Shown here: in pieces, positions 1 through 9,300 of the stretch
How the letters are laid out: the number at the start of each line of letters is the position of its first letter
How positions within the stretch are numbered: position 1 is the first letter of the stretch
NCBI RefSeq assembly: GCF_004323635.1
Contig: NZ_CP036515.1
Coordinates: forward strand, 992,001-1,056,000
From: Lichenihabitans psoromatis
Lineage (GTDB): Bacteria; Pseudomonadota; Alphaproteobacteria; Rhizobiales; Beijerinckiaceae
Direction: 5' to 3'
DNA length: 64,000 nt
The notes under the pieces: model-generated
What the model was told of the DNA's origin: nothing
What the model saw: the letters and a program-made list of their open reading frames with translations, nothing else
Database searches by the model: none
Made by a program: the position numbers and the translations under genes

Positions 1-648
1 GGCGAGCGGCCACACGATCTTTCGCATGATGGCCCATCGGTCGGCATAGAGGTCGTAAGCCGCCTCGATCAGGCGCGGATCGACCTTCTCGAGCGCGCCA
101 TAGATCGGCAGCACCATGAAGGGCAGGCTCGAATAGATGAGGCCGAGCAGGATCGCGCCATCCGTATACAGGAAGGTGATGGGCTGTTTGATAAGGCCGA
201 TCGCCTGCAAGGCTTGGTTGACGAGGCCCTGATCCCTCAGCAGCAAAACCCAGCAATAGGTGCGGATCAGCAGGTTGGTCCAAAACGGAATGGTGACGAA
301 CAGCACCAGAATGGACCGCATCTTCGGCGGCCGCGTCGCCATATACCAGGCCAACGGAAGACCGATCAAAAAGCAACCGATGGTCGTCAGCACCGCCAGG
401 ATGATCGAGCGCGAGAAGATCTGAAGGTAAGTCGTGTCGAAGATCAGCGTCTCGTCGAGATCGCGATCGTAGAAAAACCTGACCCAGGAGGCTGGTGTGA
501 ATGGCTGCTGCACCCCGCCATAGGGGCTGGGACTCAGGAACGAATACACAAGCGCGATCGCCATGGGCAACAGCATGAAGACCACGATGGTGATCAACGC
601 CGGTGCGGCCAGCAGAAGCGCGCGATCTCGTTTCAAAGCGACAGCCAT
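1..648 (-). CDS. Spermidine/putrescine-type ABC transporter permease (PotB/PotH-like), 3' part cut by window edge
   Basis: Inner-membrane permease of a polyamine-type ABC importer. Reading leftwards from the ATG at 648, the frame is open to the window edge (about 216 residues). The N-terminus MAVALKRDRALLLAAPAL leads into a first hydrophobic segment. It is followed by the TIPFWTNLLIRTYCWV stretch typical of PotB/PotH and by an LEKVDPRLIEAAYDL segment like the EAA coupling loop that docks on the ATPase. It starts 3 bases after the stop of the ATPase gene (652-1737), so the two are one minus-strand operon. The second permease and the binding protein would lie to the left, outside the window. 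A close paralogue sits at 10422-11306. Family assignment is firm; the substrate is inferred. Confidence 0.9.
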   Translation of the reverse strand, partial: MAVALKRDRALLLAAPALITIVVFMLLPMAIALVYSFLSPSPYGGVQQPFTPASWVRFFYDRDLDETLIFDTTYLQIFSRSIILAVLTTIGCFLIGLPLAWYMATRPPKMRSILVLFVTIPFWTNLLIRTYCWVLLLRDQGLVNQALQAIGLIKQPITFLYTDGAILLGLIYSSLPFMVLPIYGALEKVDPRLIEAAYDLYADRWAIMRKIVWPLA

Positions 649-651
649 GAC

Positions 652-1737
652 TCAGGCCTCGAGCGGCAAGAGTGCGCCTGACGGGAACACGCAGGTCACG
701 GCTTGCTCGGGCGCGAGCGGCGGCAGATCGCCCCGCACGGTCTTGACCACGGTGCCGTCCGCCAGGGCGATCGCACAGGACGTGGTGGCACCGAGATAGG
801 TGATGTCGATCACCCGGCCGGCGAGGCCCGCTTGTCCAGGCCCGGTTTCGGCCGAAACCACCACATGTTCGGGCCGAATGGCCGCAAAGGCGCTCGAGAG
901 GCCGACGAGCGAACCGGGAAGTACGTTCGCCTCGCCGATAAAGTCGGCGACGAAGCGCGACACGGGACGCTTATAGATATCTTCGGGGCGGCCGAGTTGG
1001 AGCACGCGGCCGTGGTTCATCACCGCGATACGATCCGACATCGACAGCGCCTCCTCCTGATCGTGGGTCACGAGCACGAAGGTGATGCCTGTCTCACGCT
1101 GGATGCGCTTCAACTCGATCTGCATGCCGCGCCGAAGCTTCAGATCGAGGGCCGAAAGCGGCTCGTCGAGCAGCAGCAGGCGGGGCTGCGGGGCCAGGGC
1201 GCGAGCCAAGGCAACACGTTGCTGCTGGCCACCGGACAATTGATCCGGCCGGCGCTTGGCCAGGGCTTCGAGCCGCACGAGCCTCAGCATCGCGCCGACC
1301 TGGTCGGCGACCTTCGGGCCGCGCTGCCCTAGCCGCTGGAGGCCGAACGCCACATTCTCCTCGACGGTCATATGCGGGAACAGAGCGTAAGACTGGAACA
1401 CCGTATTGACCGGCCGCTTGTTCGGCGGATCGTCGGCCACATGCTTGTTGTCGAGAAGGATGACCCCGGAGGTCGGGTGCTCGAAGCCCGCCAACAGCCG
1501 CAACAACGTGGTCTTGCCGCAGCCGGAGGGACCGAGAAGCGTGAAAAACTCGTTGGTCTTGATGGTCAGCGACACGTCGTCGAGCGCCTTCAGCGCGAGA
1601 TCGCCCGTCCCGAAACTCTTGGTGACGTTCTGGACCTTGACCAGGACCATGGCGGCCTGTGTCGCAGCCTCGTCACGGAGCTCCATCGCGTCTAATGGAG
1701 CTGCCGAGACGGCGCGGTCGATCGCCGCCACACTCAT
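652..1737 (-). CDS. Polyamine-type ABC transporter ATP-binding protein (PotA-like)
   Basis: Energises the importer whose permease follows immediately. The 361-residue protein has Walker [14 protein letters not shown]-loop [13 protein letters not shown], signature [15 protein letters not shown], Walker [13 protein letters not shown], the H-loop VTHDQEEA, and a C-terminal TOBE-like regulatory domain, as in PotA/PotG. I chose the ATG at 1737 because AAGGTGG lies about 9 bases upstream. The frame stays open further upstream (to 1821), but that extension (Gly/His-rich) does not look like PotA. It is divergent from the aminotransferase at 2036, which suggests shared control of uptake and catabolism. 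ATPase role is certain; polyamine specificity rests on family resemblance and neighbours. Confidence 0.93.
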   Translation of the reverse strand: MSVAAIDRAVSAAPLDAMELRDEAATQAAMVLVKVQNVTKSFGTGDLALKALDDVSLTIKTNEFFTLLGPSGCGKTTLLRLLAGFEHPTSGVILLDNKHVADDPPNKRPVNTVFQSYALFPHMTVEENVAFGLQRLGQRGPKVADQVGAMLRLVRLEALAKRRPDQLSGGQQQRVALARALAPQPRLLLLDEPLSALDLKLRRGMQIELKRIQRETGITFVLVTHDQEEALSMSDRIAVMNHGRVLQLGRPEDIYKRPVSRFVADFIGEANVLPGSLVGLSSAFAAIRPEHVVVSAETGPGQAGLAGRVIDITYLGATTSCAIALADGTVVKTVRGDLPPLAPEQAVTCVFPSGALLPLEA

Positions 1738-2035
1738 GCGCCCACCACCTTGCCAATGGCTCTGGTCGATCTGGACGCCCGTCGAAACATCGTGGCCCGC
1801 ATGCTGGTCGCCGCCTCCCATCCTGCTCGGATCGTGGGGTCCGTAGCAGAGATCGTGCCAGCGCTTCCGGCGGCTTCGATCCTTGTCGCAAGCCTATCCG
1901 GGTTGTGACAACAAGCAAGATTGGTTGGCGCTCCCCGCGCATAAATTAGTCGATTGACCAAAAATTTGACGCGACCTAGGCTGGACCAATCGGGCCTTCC
2001 GGTCCCATGGACGCCCCAACCGAGAGATCCCGGCC
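1738..2035. promoter_or_regulatory. Divergent promoter region with an imperfect palindrome
   Basis: This 298-base spacer separates two outward-reading genes (PotA-like ATPase and aminotransferase), so both promoters should lie here. It is locally AT-rich around 1940-1970. The sequence TAGTCGATTGACCA (1947-1960) matches its own reverse complement at 10 of 14 positions and has the TNGTC...GACNA look of GntR/FCD operators, although the spacing is longer than the classical one. No other gene or RNA was seen. The operator assignment is a guess from pattern only. Confidence 0.35.
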
Positions 2036-3412
2036 ATGACGATGCTCGCTCCATCCCGCCCCAACGACACGCTGACGCGGCACATGCTCTACCCGTTCAC
2101 CAATGCGAGTTATGCGGCCAAGAACCCGCCGCTGGTGATCGAGGGAGGCGAAGGCGTCTACATCATCGACAGCGAGGGACGGCGCTACATCGACGGACAG
2201 GCCGGCCTTTGGAACGTCAACGTCGGGCATGGCCGCGACGAGATCAAACAGGCGATCCGCGACCAACTCGAAAAGATCAGCTATTATTCGCAATTCGGCG
2301 GCACGACGACGACGCCATCGGTCGTCCTGGCCGAACGACTCTGCGCCATGGCATCCCATGAAGGAATGGCGCGGGCGTTCTATTCGTCCGGTGGTTCGGA
2401 GGCCAACGAAGCCGCCTTCAAGCTGGTGCGCCAATATTGGCGTCATGTCGGCGAACCCAATCGCCACAAGATCATCTCGCTGAAGCGCGCTTATCATGGC
2501 GTGACGCTCGGCGCCCTGTCGGCCAACGGAACGCCTGCCTACAAGGAGCATTTCGAGCCGCTGCTCGCCGGCTTCAGTCAGGTCGAGACGCCGCACGTCT
2601 ACCGCAATCCGTTCACCGAGGACCCGGAAGCACTCGGTCGCCTCTGCGCCGAACTGCTCGACCGCGAGATCACCTATCAAGGGCCGAAAAGCGTCGCGGC
2701 CTTCATCGCCGAACCCGTGCAGGGTGCCGGCGGCGTCATCGTGCCGCCCGCGAACTTCTGGCCGCTGATCCGCGCCGTCTGCGACAAGCATGGCGTGTTG
2801 CTCATCTCGGACGAGGTGGTAACCGGCTTCGGCCGTCTGGGATCGATGTTCGGCTCGCGCCACTGGGGCGTCAAACCGGACATCATGGTGTTCGCCAAAG
2901 GCATCAACAGCGGCTACGTGCCGCTCGGCGCGACCGTGATGAACAAGCGGGTGGCCGATGCCTTCGTGACCGAGGATGAGAGCCAGTTCACCATGGCGGC
3001 CTTCTGGCACGGCAACACCTATGCGGGGCATCCGCTGGCCTGCGCCGCAGCACTCGCCAATCTCGACATCGTCGAGAGGGAGCATTTGGATCGGAATGCC
3101 GGCGAGGTCGGGTCCCACCTCCTGGCACGCCTCAGGGATGTGCAGCAGCGCCATCCCACCATGGGCGACGTGCGCGGCCTCGGGTTGATGATCGGTATCG
3201 AGCTCGTCAAGAATCCGGACACGAAAGAGGCCTTCGCCGCCTCGGCAAATTACGGCTCTCGGATCGCCGAAAAGTGCAAGCAGCAAGGCGTGCTGCTCCG
3301 TAACCTCGGCGACACGTTCATCCTTTCGCCGCCACTGGTCCTGACCAAGGCGCAGGCCGATACGATCGCGGATACGTTCGAGAGCGCCATCACCGACGTC
3401 GGGCGGATCTGA
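2036..3412 (+). CDS. Class III PLP aminotransferase, putrescine/polyamine:pyruvate type (SpuC-like)
   Basis: Moves the terminal amino group of putrescine, cadaverine or a related omega-amine to pyruvate, giving an aminoaldehyde and alanine in the cytoplasm. The 458-residue length is normal for the family. Visible landmarks are GGSEANEAAFKL (cofactor phosphate region), AYHGVTLGA, the ISDEVVTGFGRLG aspartate motif that holds the PLP ring nitrogen, and VFAKGINSGYVPLG with the Schiff-base lysine K288. It is divergent from a PotA-type ATPase gene and 9 bases ahead of a GNAT gene, with agmatine deiminase beyond, so a polyamine substrate is the natural reading. Another omega-amino acid (beta-alanine, GABA) cannot be excluded. 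Confidence 0.9.
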   Translation: MTMLAPSRPNDTLTRHMLYPFTNASYAAKNPPLVIEGGEGVYIIDSEGRRYIDGQAGLWNVNVGHGRDEIKQAIRDQLEKISYYSQFGGTTTTPSVVLAERLCAMASHEGMARAFYSSGGSEANEAAFKLVRQYWRHVGEPNRHKIISLKRAYHGVTLGALSANGTPAYKEHFEPLLAGFSQVETPHVYRNPFTEDPEALGRLCAELLDREITYQGPKSVAAFIAEPVQGAGGVIVPPANFWPLIRAVCDKHGVLLISDEVVTGFGRLGSMFGSRHWGVKPDIMVFAKGINSGYVPLGATVMNKRVADAFVTEDESQFTMAAFWHGNTYAGHPLACAAALANLDIVEREHLDRNAGEVGSHLLARLRDVQQRHPTMGDVRGLGLMIGIELVKNPDTKEAFAASANYGSRIAEKCKQQGVLLRNLGDTFILSPPLVLTKAQADTIADTFESAITDVGRI

Positions 3413-3421
3413 GTCAGACGT

Positions 3422-3856
3422 ATGTCGACGGATCGCCCCAAACTCGTCATCCCGGCCGTTCCCGACCGGGCCGATCGCGAGATCCTGCTGTCGCGCCTCG
3501 CCGATTTCGAGGCCGAACAGGCAGGCCCGCTCGACATCAAGCATCTGGCGATCCTGCTGAAGGACGAGGCCGGAGCGACGATCGGCGGCCTCTGGGGCGT
3601 GTCGCTCTTCCGATGGCTGATCGTGGAACTCGTCTTCGTGCCGGCGCACCTGCGGGGCCAGGGTCTCGGCCGGGACATCATGGCGGAGGCCGAGCGCATC
3701 GCGATCGAACGCGGCTGTATCGGCATCTGGCTCGACACCTATGATTTTCAGGCGCCAGATTTCTACGAAAGCCTCGGCTTCGTGCCGTTCGGCGCGGTGT
3801 TCGATCAGCCGCCGGGACACAAGCGCATCTTCATGCAGAAGCGATTGGCGATCTGA
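3422..3856 (+). CDS. GNAT-family N-acetyltransferase
   Basis: A 144-residue single-domain acetyltransferase. The acetyl-CoA loop is seen as VPAHLRGQGLGRDIM (Q/RxxGxG/A motif), followed by the FYESLGFVPFG motif near the C-terminus, both standard for GNAT. It starts 9 bases after the aminotransferase stop, so it is probably cotranscribed. A role in acetylating an amine intermediate is plausible but inferred. Its last 26 bases overlap the 3' end of the convergent agmatine deiminase gene. Confidence 0.8.
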   Translation: MSTDRPKLVIPAVPDRADREILLSRLADFEAEQAGPLDIKHLAILLKDEAGATIGGLWGVSLFRWLIVELVFVPAHLRGQGLGRDIMAEAERIAIERGCIGIWLDTYDFQAPDFYESLGFVPFGAVFDQPPGHKRIFMQKRLAI

Positions 3857-4871
3857 GCACCGCTTTTGGCTGCTGCTGCGTGATGCAATGGATGTTGCCG
3901 CCGCCATCGGCGATGCCGTGGCCCGGTACGATCACGATCTCGCGGCCCGGAAAGACCGACGACAGGACCGTGGCCGCGTCATGATCAGTCGCCTCGTCGA
4001 AGCCTGGCATGACGAGGCCGCCGTTGGCGATGTAGAAATTCACGTAGGAGAGCGCCAGCACGTCACCGGCTTGATCGCGGCGACGCGGTGGCATCGGCAG
4101 GGTCGTGATGATCAGACTTCTCCCGCGCGCGTCGACCGCCGCTTCCAGCGCCGCTCGGGCCTCGATCAGGATGGCGTAATCCGGGTCGCTCGTATCGCCT
4201 GTCGCGGGCAGCAGCACGTGGCCGGGCGCGGCAAAGCAGCAGATATTGTCGACGTGGCCGCGCGTTTCATCGTTGGTGAGCCCCCGCTTCAGCCAAATCA
4301 CGGTGTCGACGCCGAGCATGGCGCGCAGATGCCGCTCGATATCCGGCTTCGACAGATGTGGGTTGCGTCGGGGATCGAAGAGACATTCCTCGGTGGTGAT
4401 CAGCGTGCCTTGTCCATCGACATGGATCGAGCCGCCTTCGAGGATCTGCGGCCCGACGATCCGGTGCGCGCCGGCGTGATCGATGATGTGCCGCGCCAGC
4501 CGAGCGTCGCGCGCGAATCCATCGTAGACGAGCCCCCAGGCATTGAAGCCCCAGTCGACGCCGGCAAGCGTGCCGTCGCCTGCGAGCACAAAGGTCGGGC
4601 CGGTGTCGCGTGTCCAGCTGTCGTCGAGTTCGGTTTGCACCAACGTCGCTGCGCTGCCAATCAGACCCCTCGCTTCGTCGAGATCGTCGACACGAACCAT
4701 GACGGTCACGGGCTCGAACCGGGCGATCGCCTGCACGACGGCCGCAAAAGCCATGCGGGCGGATCCGAGGCCATGGCGCCACGCCTCGGCGCGGCAGGGC
4801 CACGCCATCCAGCAGCGCTCGTGCGGCTCCCATTCGGCCGGCATTCGCAGGGCTGGCTCGGCGCTTCTCAT
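3831..4871 (-). CDS. aguA: Agmatine deiminase (peptidyl-arginine deiminase family)
   Basis: Hydrolyses agmatine to N-carbamoylputrescine and ammonia. The 346-residue protein carries the family's signatures in order: WTRDTGPTF, LEGGSIHVDGQGT, ETRGHVDN, and at the C-terminus GGGNIHCITQQQP with the nucleophile C329. I set the start at the ATG at 4871 because it overlaps the stop of the TetR gene as ATGA (4-base overlap) and gives the usual N-terminus just before MPAEWEPHERCWMAWP. It therefore forms an operon with its likely regulator. No N-carbamoylputrescine amidase of the usual kind was recognised beside it; the carbon-nitrogen hydrolase at 53471-54397 looks like a D-carbamoylase instead. Its 3' end overlaps the convergent GNAT gene by 26 bases. 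Confidence 0.93.
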   Translation of the reverse strand: MRSAEPALRMPAEWEPHERCWMAWPCRAEAWRHGLGSARMAFAAVVQAIARFEPVTVMVRVDDLDEARGLIGSAATLVQTELDDSWTRDTGPTFVLAGDGTLAGVDWGFNAWGLVYDGFARDARLARHIIDHAGAHRIVGPQILEGGSIHVDGQGTLITTEECLFDPRRNPHLSKPDIERHLRAMLGVDTVIWLKRGLTNDETRGHVDNICCFAAPGHVLLPATGDTSDPDYAILIEARAALEAAVDARGRSLIITTLPMPPRRRDQAGDVLALSYVNFYIANGGLVMPGFDEATDHDAATVLSSVFPGREIVIVPGHGIADGGGNIHCITQQQPKAVLRSPIASA

Positions 4872-5554
4872 GCGGCCGCAATCCTCTTCAGTCGCGCGCC
4901 GCGAGGCGACAGCCGTGCCGCACGTGCCTGCACGCCAACCGTCAAGGCTTCGACACTTGCCCGCAAATCGCATTCCGATGCGCCAGCCAGCGATTGAAGG
5001 ATCAGTCCATCAATGCCGGCGAGCATCAGCCGGGCCAAGTCCTCTGCATCCGCCGCCGCCAACTCCGGCGACGCACGGCCACCCGACAATAAATCCACAT
5101 AGGCGCCGACATAGGCTTGATACTGGCGCGCCGCGAGCCATTCGCACCCCTTCGTGCGGACGGCGTAGAGTGTCAGTTCATATTGAACGATCTGCTTGGC
5201 TCGGGTCTGCTCGACATAGCTCCAGGACGCCCGCAGAATATAGGCGATCCGCGCGTCAAGCGCGTCGGAGGAGCGGGTCCGCGCCGTCAGGGTCGCGGTC
5301 ATGTCGTCGATCATCATCTCGAGAACCGCGAGCAGCACCGCTTCCTTGCTGCTGAAATGATAATGCAGCGTCGCCAGCCGGATATCGCTCTCCTCCGCGA
5401 TCCGTCGCGTCGTGGTCTGGCCGAGCCCATGCGTTTCGAGCGCCCGAAGCGCCCCGGCGACGATACGGGCCCGCGTTTCGGCACTTTTCGCGGTCGGTCG
5501 GCTTGGGCCGTGCTCGTCAGGCACAGCGGGTTCGGTGCGGCGGTCGTCAGTCAT
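4868..5554 (-). CDS. TetR/AcrR-family transcriptional regulator
   Basis: A 228-residue repressor-type protein. The N-terminal helix-turn-helix is seen at about residues 25-75 (ETRARIVAGALRAL, then TTTRRIAEESDIR, then LHYHFSSKEAVL), and the rest is the helical ligand and dimer domain. Its TGA overlaps the ATG of agmatine deiminase, so the two genes are cotranscribed and the regulator very likely senses agmatine or a product. The divergent amidase gene at 5703 may share control. A perfect 12-base palindrome lies 13 bases upstream of its start (see 5568-5579). Confidence 0.88.
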   Translation of the reverse strand: MTDDRRTEPAVPDEHGPSRPTAKSAETRARIVAGALRALETHGLGQTTTRRIAEESDIRLATLHYHFSSKEAVLLAVLEMMIDDMTATLTARTRSSDALDARIAYILRASWSYVEQTRAKQIVQYELTLYAVRTKGCEWLAARQYQAYVGAYVDLLSGGRASPELAAADAEDLARLMLAGIDGLILQSLAGASECDLRASVEALTVGVQARAARLSPRGARLKRIAAA

Positions 5555-5567
5555 CGAAGGTCCAACA

Positions 5568-5579
5568 CGATCATGATCG
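5568..5579. promoter_or_regulatory. Perfect 12-bp palindrome, candidate TetR operator
   Basis: CGATCATGATCG is an exact inverted repeat just upstream of the TetR start codon (5554) and in the spacer shared with the divergent amidase gene. TetR-family proteins usually bind palindromes in their own promoter. A second, looser inverted repeat, CGTCTT (5598-5603) and AAGACG (5615-5620), is in the same spacer. Binding is inferred. Confidence 0.45.
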
Positions 5580-5702
5580 GATGATGCGGGCCGCCCACGT
5601 CTTGAGCAACCCCGAAGACGCGATGCGGCCGATCAGAATGGCTTCCGCGCCTCACGCACTCCCGCGTTGACATCACCGCGCCGGGTGCCGATCCTCCGGC
5701 GC

Positions 5703-7163
5703 ATGAATGACAAAGCTACTCCCTCAAACCCAAAGACCGACGACCTCGCGCGACGAAGCGCCACGGAGTTGGCACGGCTCATCGCGTCCCGCACCGTCAC
5801 GTCTCGGGCGGTCGTGTCGGCCTTTCTGTCGCGGATCGAGACGTTCAACCCGACCTATAACGCGATCGTGTCTTTGCGCCCGGCCGCCGATATTCTCGCC
5901 GAGGCCGAAAGGGCCGACGAGGCGGTCGCGCGTGGCCAAACGATCGGTCCACTTCATGGCCTGCCGATCGCCATCAAGGATCTCGCAGCCACCAAGGGAC
6001 TGCGGACGACCCTTGGATCGCCCCTCTACTCCGACAACGTGCCGGACGCCGACGCTCTGGCGGTGGCGCGGGTACGGGGGGCCGGCGCCATCATCATCGG
6101 CAAAACCAATACGCCGGAATTCGGCCTCGGCTCGCATACCTACAACCCGATCTTCGGCGCGACCCGGAACGCCTTCGACCCGAGCCGCAGCGCCGGCGGC
6201 TCCAGCGGCGGAGCGGCAGTGGCGCTGGCTCTCTCGATGCTGCCGATCGCAGACGGCAGCGATTTCGGCGGCTCGCTCCGCAATCCGGCAGCCTGGAACA
6301 ACGTCTTCGGCTTGCGGCCATCGCAAGGGCGCGTTCCCTCCACCGCTTCGCCCGACGCCTTCATGTCGCAGCTCTCGACCGACGGACCGATGGGGCGGCA
6401 TGTCGAGGATCTGGCGTTGTTGCTCTCGGTCCAGGCTGGCCATGATGCAAGGGCGCCCCTCTCGCTGGACGGCACCGGCTTCCGCTACGAGCAGCATCTG
6501 GAGGGGTTCGGCCCGGCCCGGATCGCTTGGCTCGGCGACTTCGGTGGACATTTGCCGATGGAGAACGGGGTGCTCGACCTCTGCCGCAGTGGCCTGGCGC
6601 GCCTCGAAGCGCTCGGCTGCACGATCGTGCCGCTCGTCCCGGACTTCGATGCGGAAGCGCTGTGGCAAGCCTTCGTGGTGCTGCGGCAATTCTCCACCGG
6701 CGGCAAATTCATGGAGCATTATCGCGATCCCGCCAAACGGGCGCTGCTCAAGCCCGAGGCGCTGTGGGAATGCGAGGGATATTTGGCTTTGACGGCGCAG
6801 GACGTCTACGAGGCGGCCGTGGTCCGGTCGTCATGGTACGCCACCCTGCAGCAGATTTTTTTGGACGTCGACTTTCTGGCTCTCCCGGCCGCTCAGATGT
6901 TTCCGTTTCCGGTCGAGACCACATGGCCTCGCTCCATCGCGGGTCGCCCGATGGACAGTTATCATCGCTGGATGGAGGTGGTGGCGCCCGTCACTCTGTC
7001 GGGTTTGCCGGCCATCAGCCTCCCGGTCGGCTTCGGCGGCGAGGGAGGCCATCTCCCGATGGGTGTGCAGATCGTGGGGCGCCCGCGCGACGATCTCTCG
7101 GTGCTGCGGCTTGCCTACGCCTATGAGCGCGCCAATCCGTGGATCGCAGCCGCGCGGGGCTGA
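5703..7163 (+). CDS. Amidase, amidase-signature family
   Basis: Hydrolyses a carboxamide to acid and ammonia through a Ser-cisSer-Lys triad. The 486-residue protein shows the lysine in AIKDLAATKG, the glycine/serine-rich signature GGSSGGAAVALAL, and the nucleophile serine in DFGGSLRNPAA. The ATG at 5703 gives a family-typical N-terminus; the frame also opens from a TTG at 5667, and neither has a clear ribosome site. It is divergent from the TetR-agmatine deiminase pair. An indoleacetamide, nicotinamide or aliphatic amide substrate cannot be told apart from sequence; the nitrogen-scavenging context is the only clue. Confidence 0.88.
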   Translation: MNDKATPSNPKTDDLARRSATELARLIASRTVTSRAVVSAFLSRIETFNPTYNAIVSLRPAADILAEAERADEAVARGQTIGPLHGLPIAIKDLAATKGLRTTLGSPLYSDNVPDADALAVARVRGAGAIIIGKTNTPEFGLGSHTYNPIFGATRNAFDPSRSAGGSSGGAAVALALSMLPIADGSDFGGSLRNPAAWNNVFGLRPSQGRVPSTASPDAFMSQLSTDGPMGRHVEDLALLLSVQAGHDARAPLSLDGTGFRYEQHLEGFGPARIAWLGDFGGHLPMENGVLDLCRSGLARLEALGCTIVPLVPDFDAEALWQAFVVLRQFSTGGKFMEHYRDPAKRALLKPEALWECEGYLALTAQDVYEAAVVRSSWYATLQQIFLDVDFLALPAAQMFPFPVETTWPRSIAGRPMDSYHRWMEVVAPVTLSGLPAISLPVGFGGEGGHLPMGVQIVGRPRDDLSVLRLAYAYERANPWIAAARG

Positions 7164-7167
7164 CGTC

Positions 7168-8298
7168 TTACATCAGGGTTGCGAGCAGGCCGGCCAGCAA
7201 GCGGCCGCGCTGCAGCGTCGCCGCAATCGCGATATGCTCGTCGAGCCGATGCAGACCATCGCCGACGGCTCCGAGCCCATCGAGCGTCGGAATGCCGAGC
7301 GCGCCCGTAAAATTGCCGTCCGATCCGCCGCCCGCGCTGCCATGGCCGATCGTCAGCCCCATCTCGGAGGCAAGCCGCTGCACGGTCGCCACCATGGCGA
7401 GCGTTCCCGCCTTCGGCTCCCAAACCGGCCGCGTCACACCGCGCGTGACATCGAACGACACGCCGTTCCGCGATCCCGCCATCGCCAGCATCGCGGCGAC
7501 GCCGCGATCGAGATCCTCCTGGCGCTTGGCCATGCTGAGCACTTCGGCCACGCAGGTCGTGGCGACGCAATTGACCCATTGGCCGCCCCGCACCACGCCG
7601 ACGCTGAAGGTGCAATCCTCGGTCGTCATCTCCTCGATCGCGATGATCCGGTCGGCCATCGCCCGGATCGCAGATCGCCCTTCGGCCAGGCGGGCTCCGG
7701 CATGGCTCGGACGCCCCGTCGTGGTGACCACGAACCGCGCGATCGCATAGCGTCCTGTGACAAGGTCGCCGTTGAGCCGCGCGGGTTCGGGGACCAGCAC
7801 GAAACGATGCCGGCGCGCTTCGGCTTCGATGAGATCGCGGGTGCTCGGCGTCCCGACCTCTTCGTCGCCCGTGAACAGGATCGTGACCGGCAAAGGCGTC
7901 GCGATGCCGGCAGCCGCGAGCTCCTCCATCGCCTGCACGGCGAGGCAGGCGCCCGCCTTCATATCGAGAATGCCCGGCCCTTCGCATCGGTCACCGTCGC
8001 GGCGCCAGGGTAGCGTCCCCAACGTGCCAACGGGGTGGACCGTATCGAGATGGGCTAAAACGAGAAGGCCGGGCTCAGCCGCCTTCGGGTGCGGAAACCG
8101 GCCTCGCACGGCGCCCCCGAACCCCATCCGCCCGGCAATCCGCTCCACGCTCGCGCCCGCAAGCACGAGATCGCGGGCCGCGATGTCGAGCATGCGGTCG
8201 ATGGCCAATCCGTCCCAGGTGGGGCTCTCGCAGGTCGTCCACCGCTGCAGCCTTTCCAGAAAGGCGTCCTCCGCAAACGGCAAGTCAGCGCAATGCAT
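7168..8298 (-). CDS. M20-family metallopeptidase/deacylase (glutamate carboxypeptidase-like)
   Basis: A 376-residue zinc amidohydrolase of the ArgE/DapE/CPG2 group. The metal and catalytic residues are in order: His in LVLAHLDTVHPVG, Asp in GPGILDMKAG, the general base Glu in FTGDEEVGTPS, a metal Glu in LVPEPAR and the C-terminal His in DGLHRLDEH. The dimerisation domain lies between about residues 180 and 290. It probably removes an acyl or glutamyl group from an amino acid. It is convergent with the amidase (4 bases between the stops) and upstream of a GntR gene on the same strand, 39 bases away. Confidence 0.86.
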   Translation of the reverse strand: MHCADLPFAEDAFLERLQRWTTCESPTWDGLAIDRMLDIAARDLVLAGASVERIAGRMGFGGAVRGRFPHPKAAEPGLLVLAHLDTVHPVGTLGTLPWRRDGDRCEGPGILDMKAGACLAVQAMEELAAAGIATPLPVTILFTGDEEVGTPSTRDLIEAEARRHRFVLVPEPARLNGDLVTGRYAIARFVVTTTGRPSHAGARLAEGRSAIRAMADRIIAIEEMTTEDCTFSVGVVRGGQWVNCVATTCVAEVLSMAKRQEDLDRGVAAMLAMAGSRNGVSFDVTRGVTRPVWEPKAGTLAMVATVQRLASEMGLTIGHGSAGGGSDGNFTGALGIPTLDGLGAVGDGLHRLDEHIAIAATLQRGRLLAGLLATLM

Positions 8299-8337
8299 GG
8301 TGGCCTCGATGCTTCTTTAAGGTCAGGCTTGTTGCCT

Positions 8338-9063
8338 TCAGATCCCGAGCATCTTGAGCCGGACCTTCAGGAGATGATCGCGGATCGCGACAGCGCCGCC
8401 GACGGCATCGCGATTCGACAAGCTCAAAGCGATCCGGCGATGATCATCCTGGTAGCGCTTCCAGTGGTCCAGATCGGTGTGGCCCTGTTTGGTCAGCAGC
8501 CAGGGTTTTTCATGCCGGATGCCGATCACCGCGTCGTAAACGCTGATCGCGAGTCGATTATGGGACGCGGCCACCACCAAGCGATGGAACGCGCGGTCCC
8601 ACTCCTCCCATTCCTGCAGGCCACTGGCCCGATCGCCCTGGTTCACGCAATCGACGATTGCGGCGAGGTCGGCATCGCTCGCCTGCAGCGTGATCATGTC
8701 GGCTAACCCGGGCTCCAGCGCCAATCTGAAATCGAGCATGTCGGCCGGGCTCGTGTCGAGCAGGCGAAACGTATCGACGGGGCGCGGGAGTTGCGGGCTT
8801 TCCTGCACGATCGTGCCATGGCCGACCTTGCGGACGATCTTGCCGGCCTTGTGCAATTCGGCCAAGGCGCTCCGCACCACACTGCGCGACGCACCAAATT
8901 GCGCCGCGAGTGCCCGCTCGGTCGCGATCCGCTCGCCGGGTTTGATCCGACCTTGGTCGATCGTCCGCTCGATCATGGCATGCAGCTGATCGACCTGCTG
9001 CCGCGCCCGGGCGCGGACATTTGCGGCGGGTGCTGCACGTCCCGTTTCGTCCTTGCTGGGCAC
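8338..9063 (-). CDS. GntR-family regulator, FCD (FadR) subfamily
   Basis: A 241-residue regulator: winged helix at about residues 20-90 (GERIATERALAAQFGASRSVVRSAL, then a GHGTIV wing) and an all-helical FCD effector domain after that. I prefer the GTG at 9063, which has GAGGG 4 bases upstream. The frame extends to a TTG at 9147 with an ATG at 9114, but that N-terminal stretch is not GntR-like. It faces the pot-like operon that starts near 9301, so it probably controls that operon and the M20 gene behind it. Such regulators commonly sense small carboxylic acids or amino acids. Confidence 0.87.
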   Translation of the reverse strand: MPSKDETGRAAPAANVRARARQQVDQLHAMIERTIDQGRIKPGERIATERALAAQFGASRSVVRSALAELHKAGKIVRKVGHGTIVQESPQLPRPVDTFRLLDTSPADMLDFRLALEPGLADMITLQASDADLAAIVDCVNQGDRASGLQEWEEWDRAFHRLVVAASHNRLAISVYDAVIGIRHEKPWLLTKQGHTDLDHWKRYQDDHRRIALSLSNRDAVGGAVAIRDHLLKVRLKMLGI

Positions 9064-9300
9064 GCATCCCTCGCTGAATTCGATCGACACTAGACCAATT
9101 AAGGCGAATCCCATGTCGCGGCAAGCTGCAACATAACACAGTGTCAAACCGCCCTTTATTGCTGCATTGCGTCATGATATTGAGCAGTTCAGGTATAAAT
9201 TTGCGCTTTCGACGATCGAACAACTATGCCAATCTTGAACCAATTGCAGCCAATCGAGCCGTTTGGTTATGCGGGATTTGGGAGAGTGTTCTTGGGGGCT
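9064..9300. promoter_or_regulatory. Divergent spacer between GntR gene and polyamine-type transporter operon
   Basis: Holds the promoters of both outward-reading units. The spacer is more AT-rich than its surroundings (9160-9240). TAGACCAATTA (9091-9101) resembles half of an FCD-type operator, and TATAAAT (around 9196) could be a -10 element, but no complete palindrome was found. If the operon's first gene starts at the ATG at 9226 instead of the GTG at 9301, the spacer ends there. Confidence 0.3.

Noticed and set aside
1976..3907. Long open frame on the minus strand opposite the aminotransferase and GNAT genes
   Set aside because: The plus strand has complete family motifs. The antisense frame is Arg/Asp/His-rich with no domain, an effect of GC-rich codon use.
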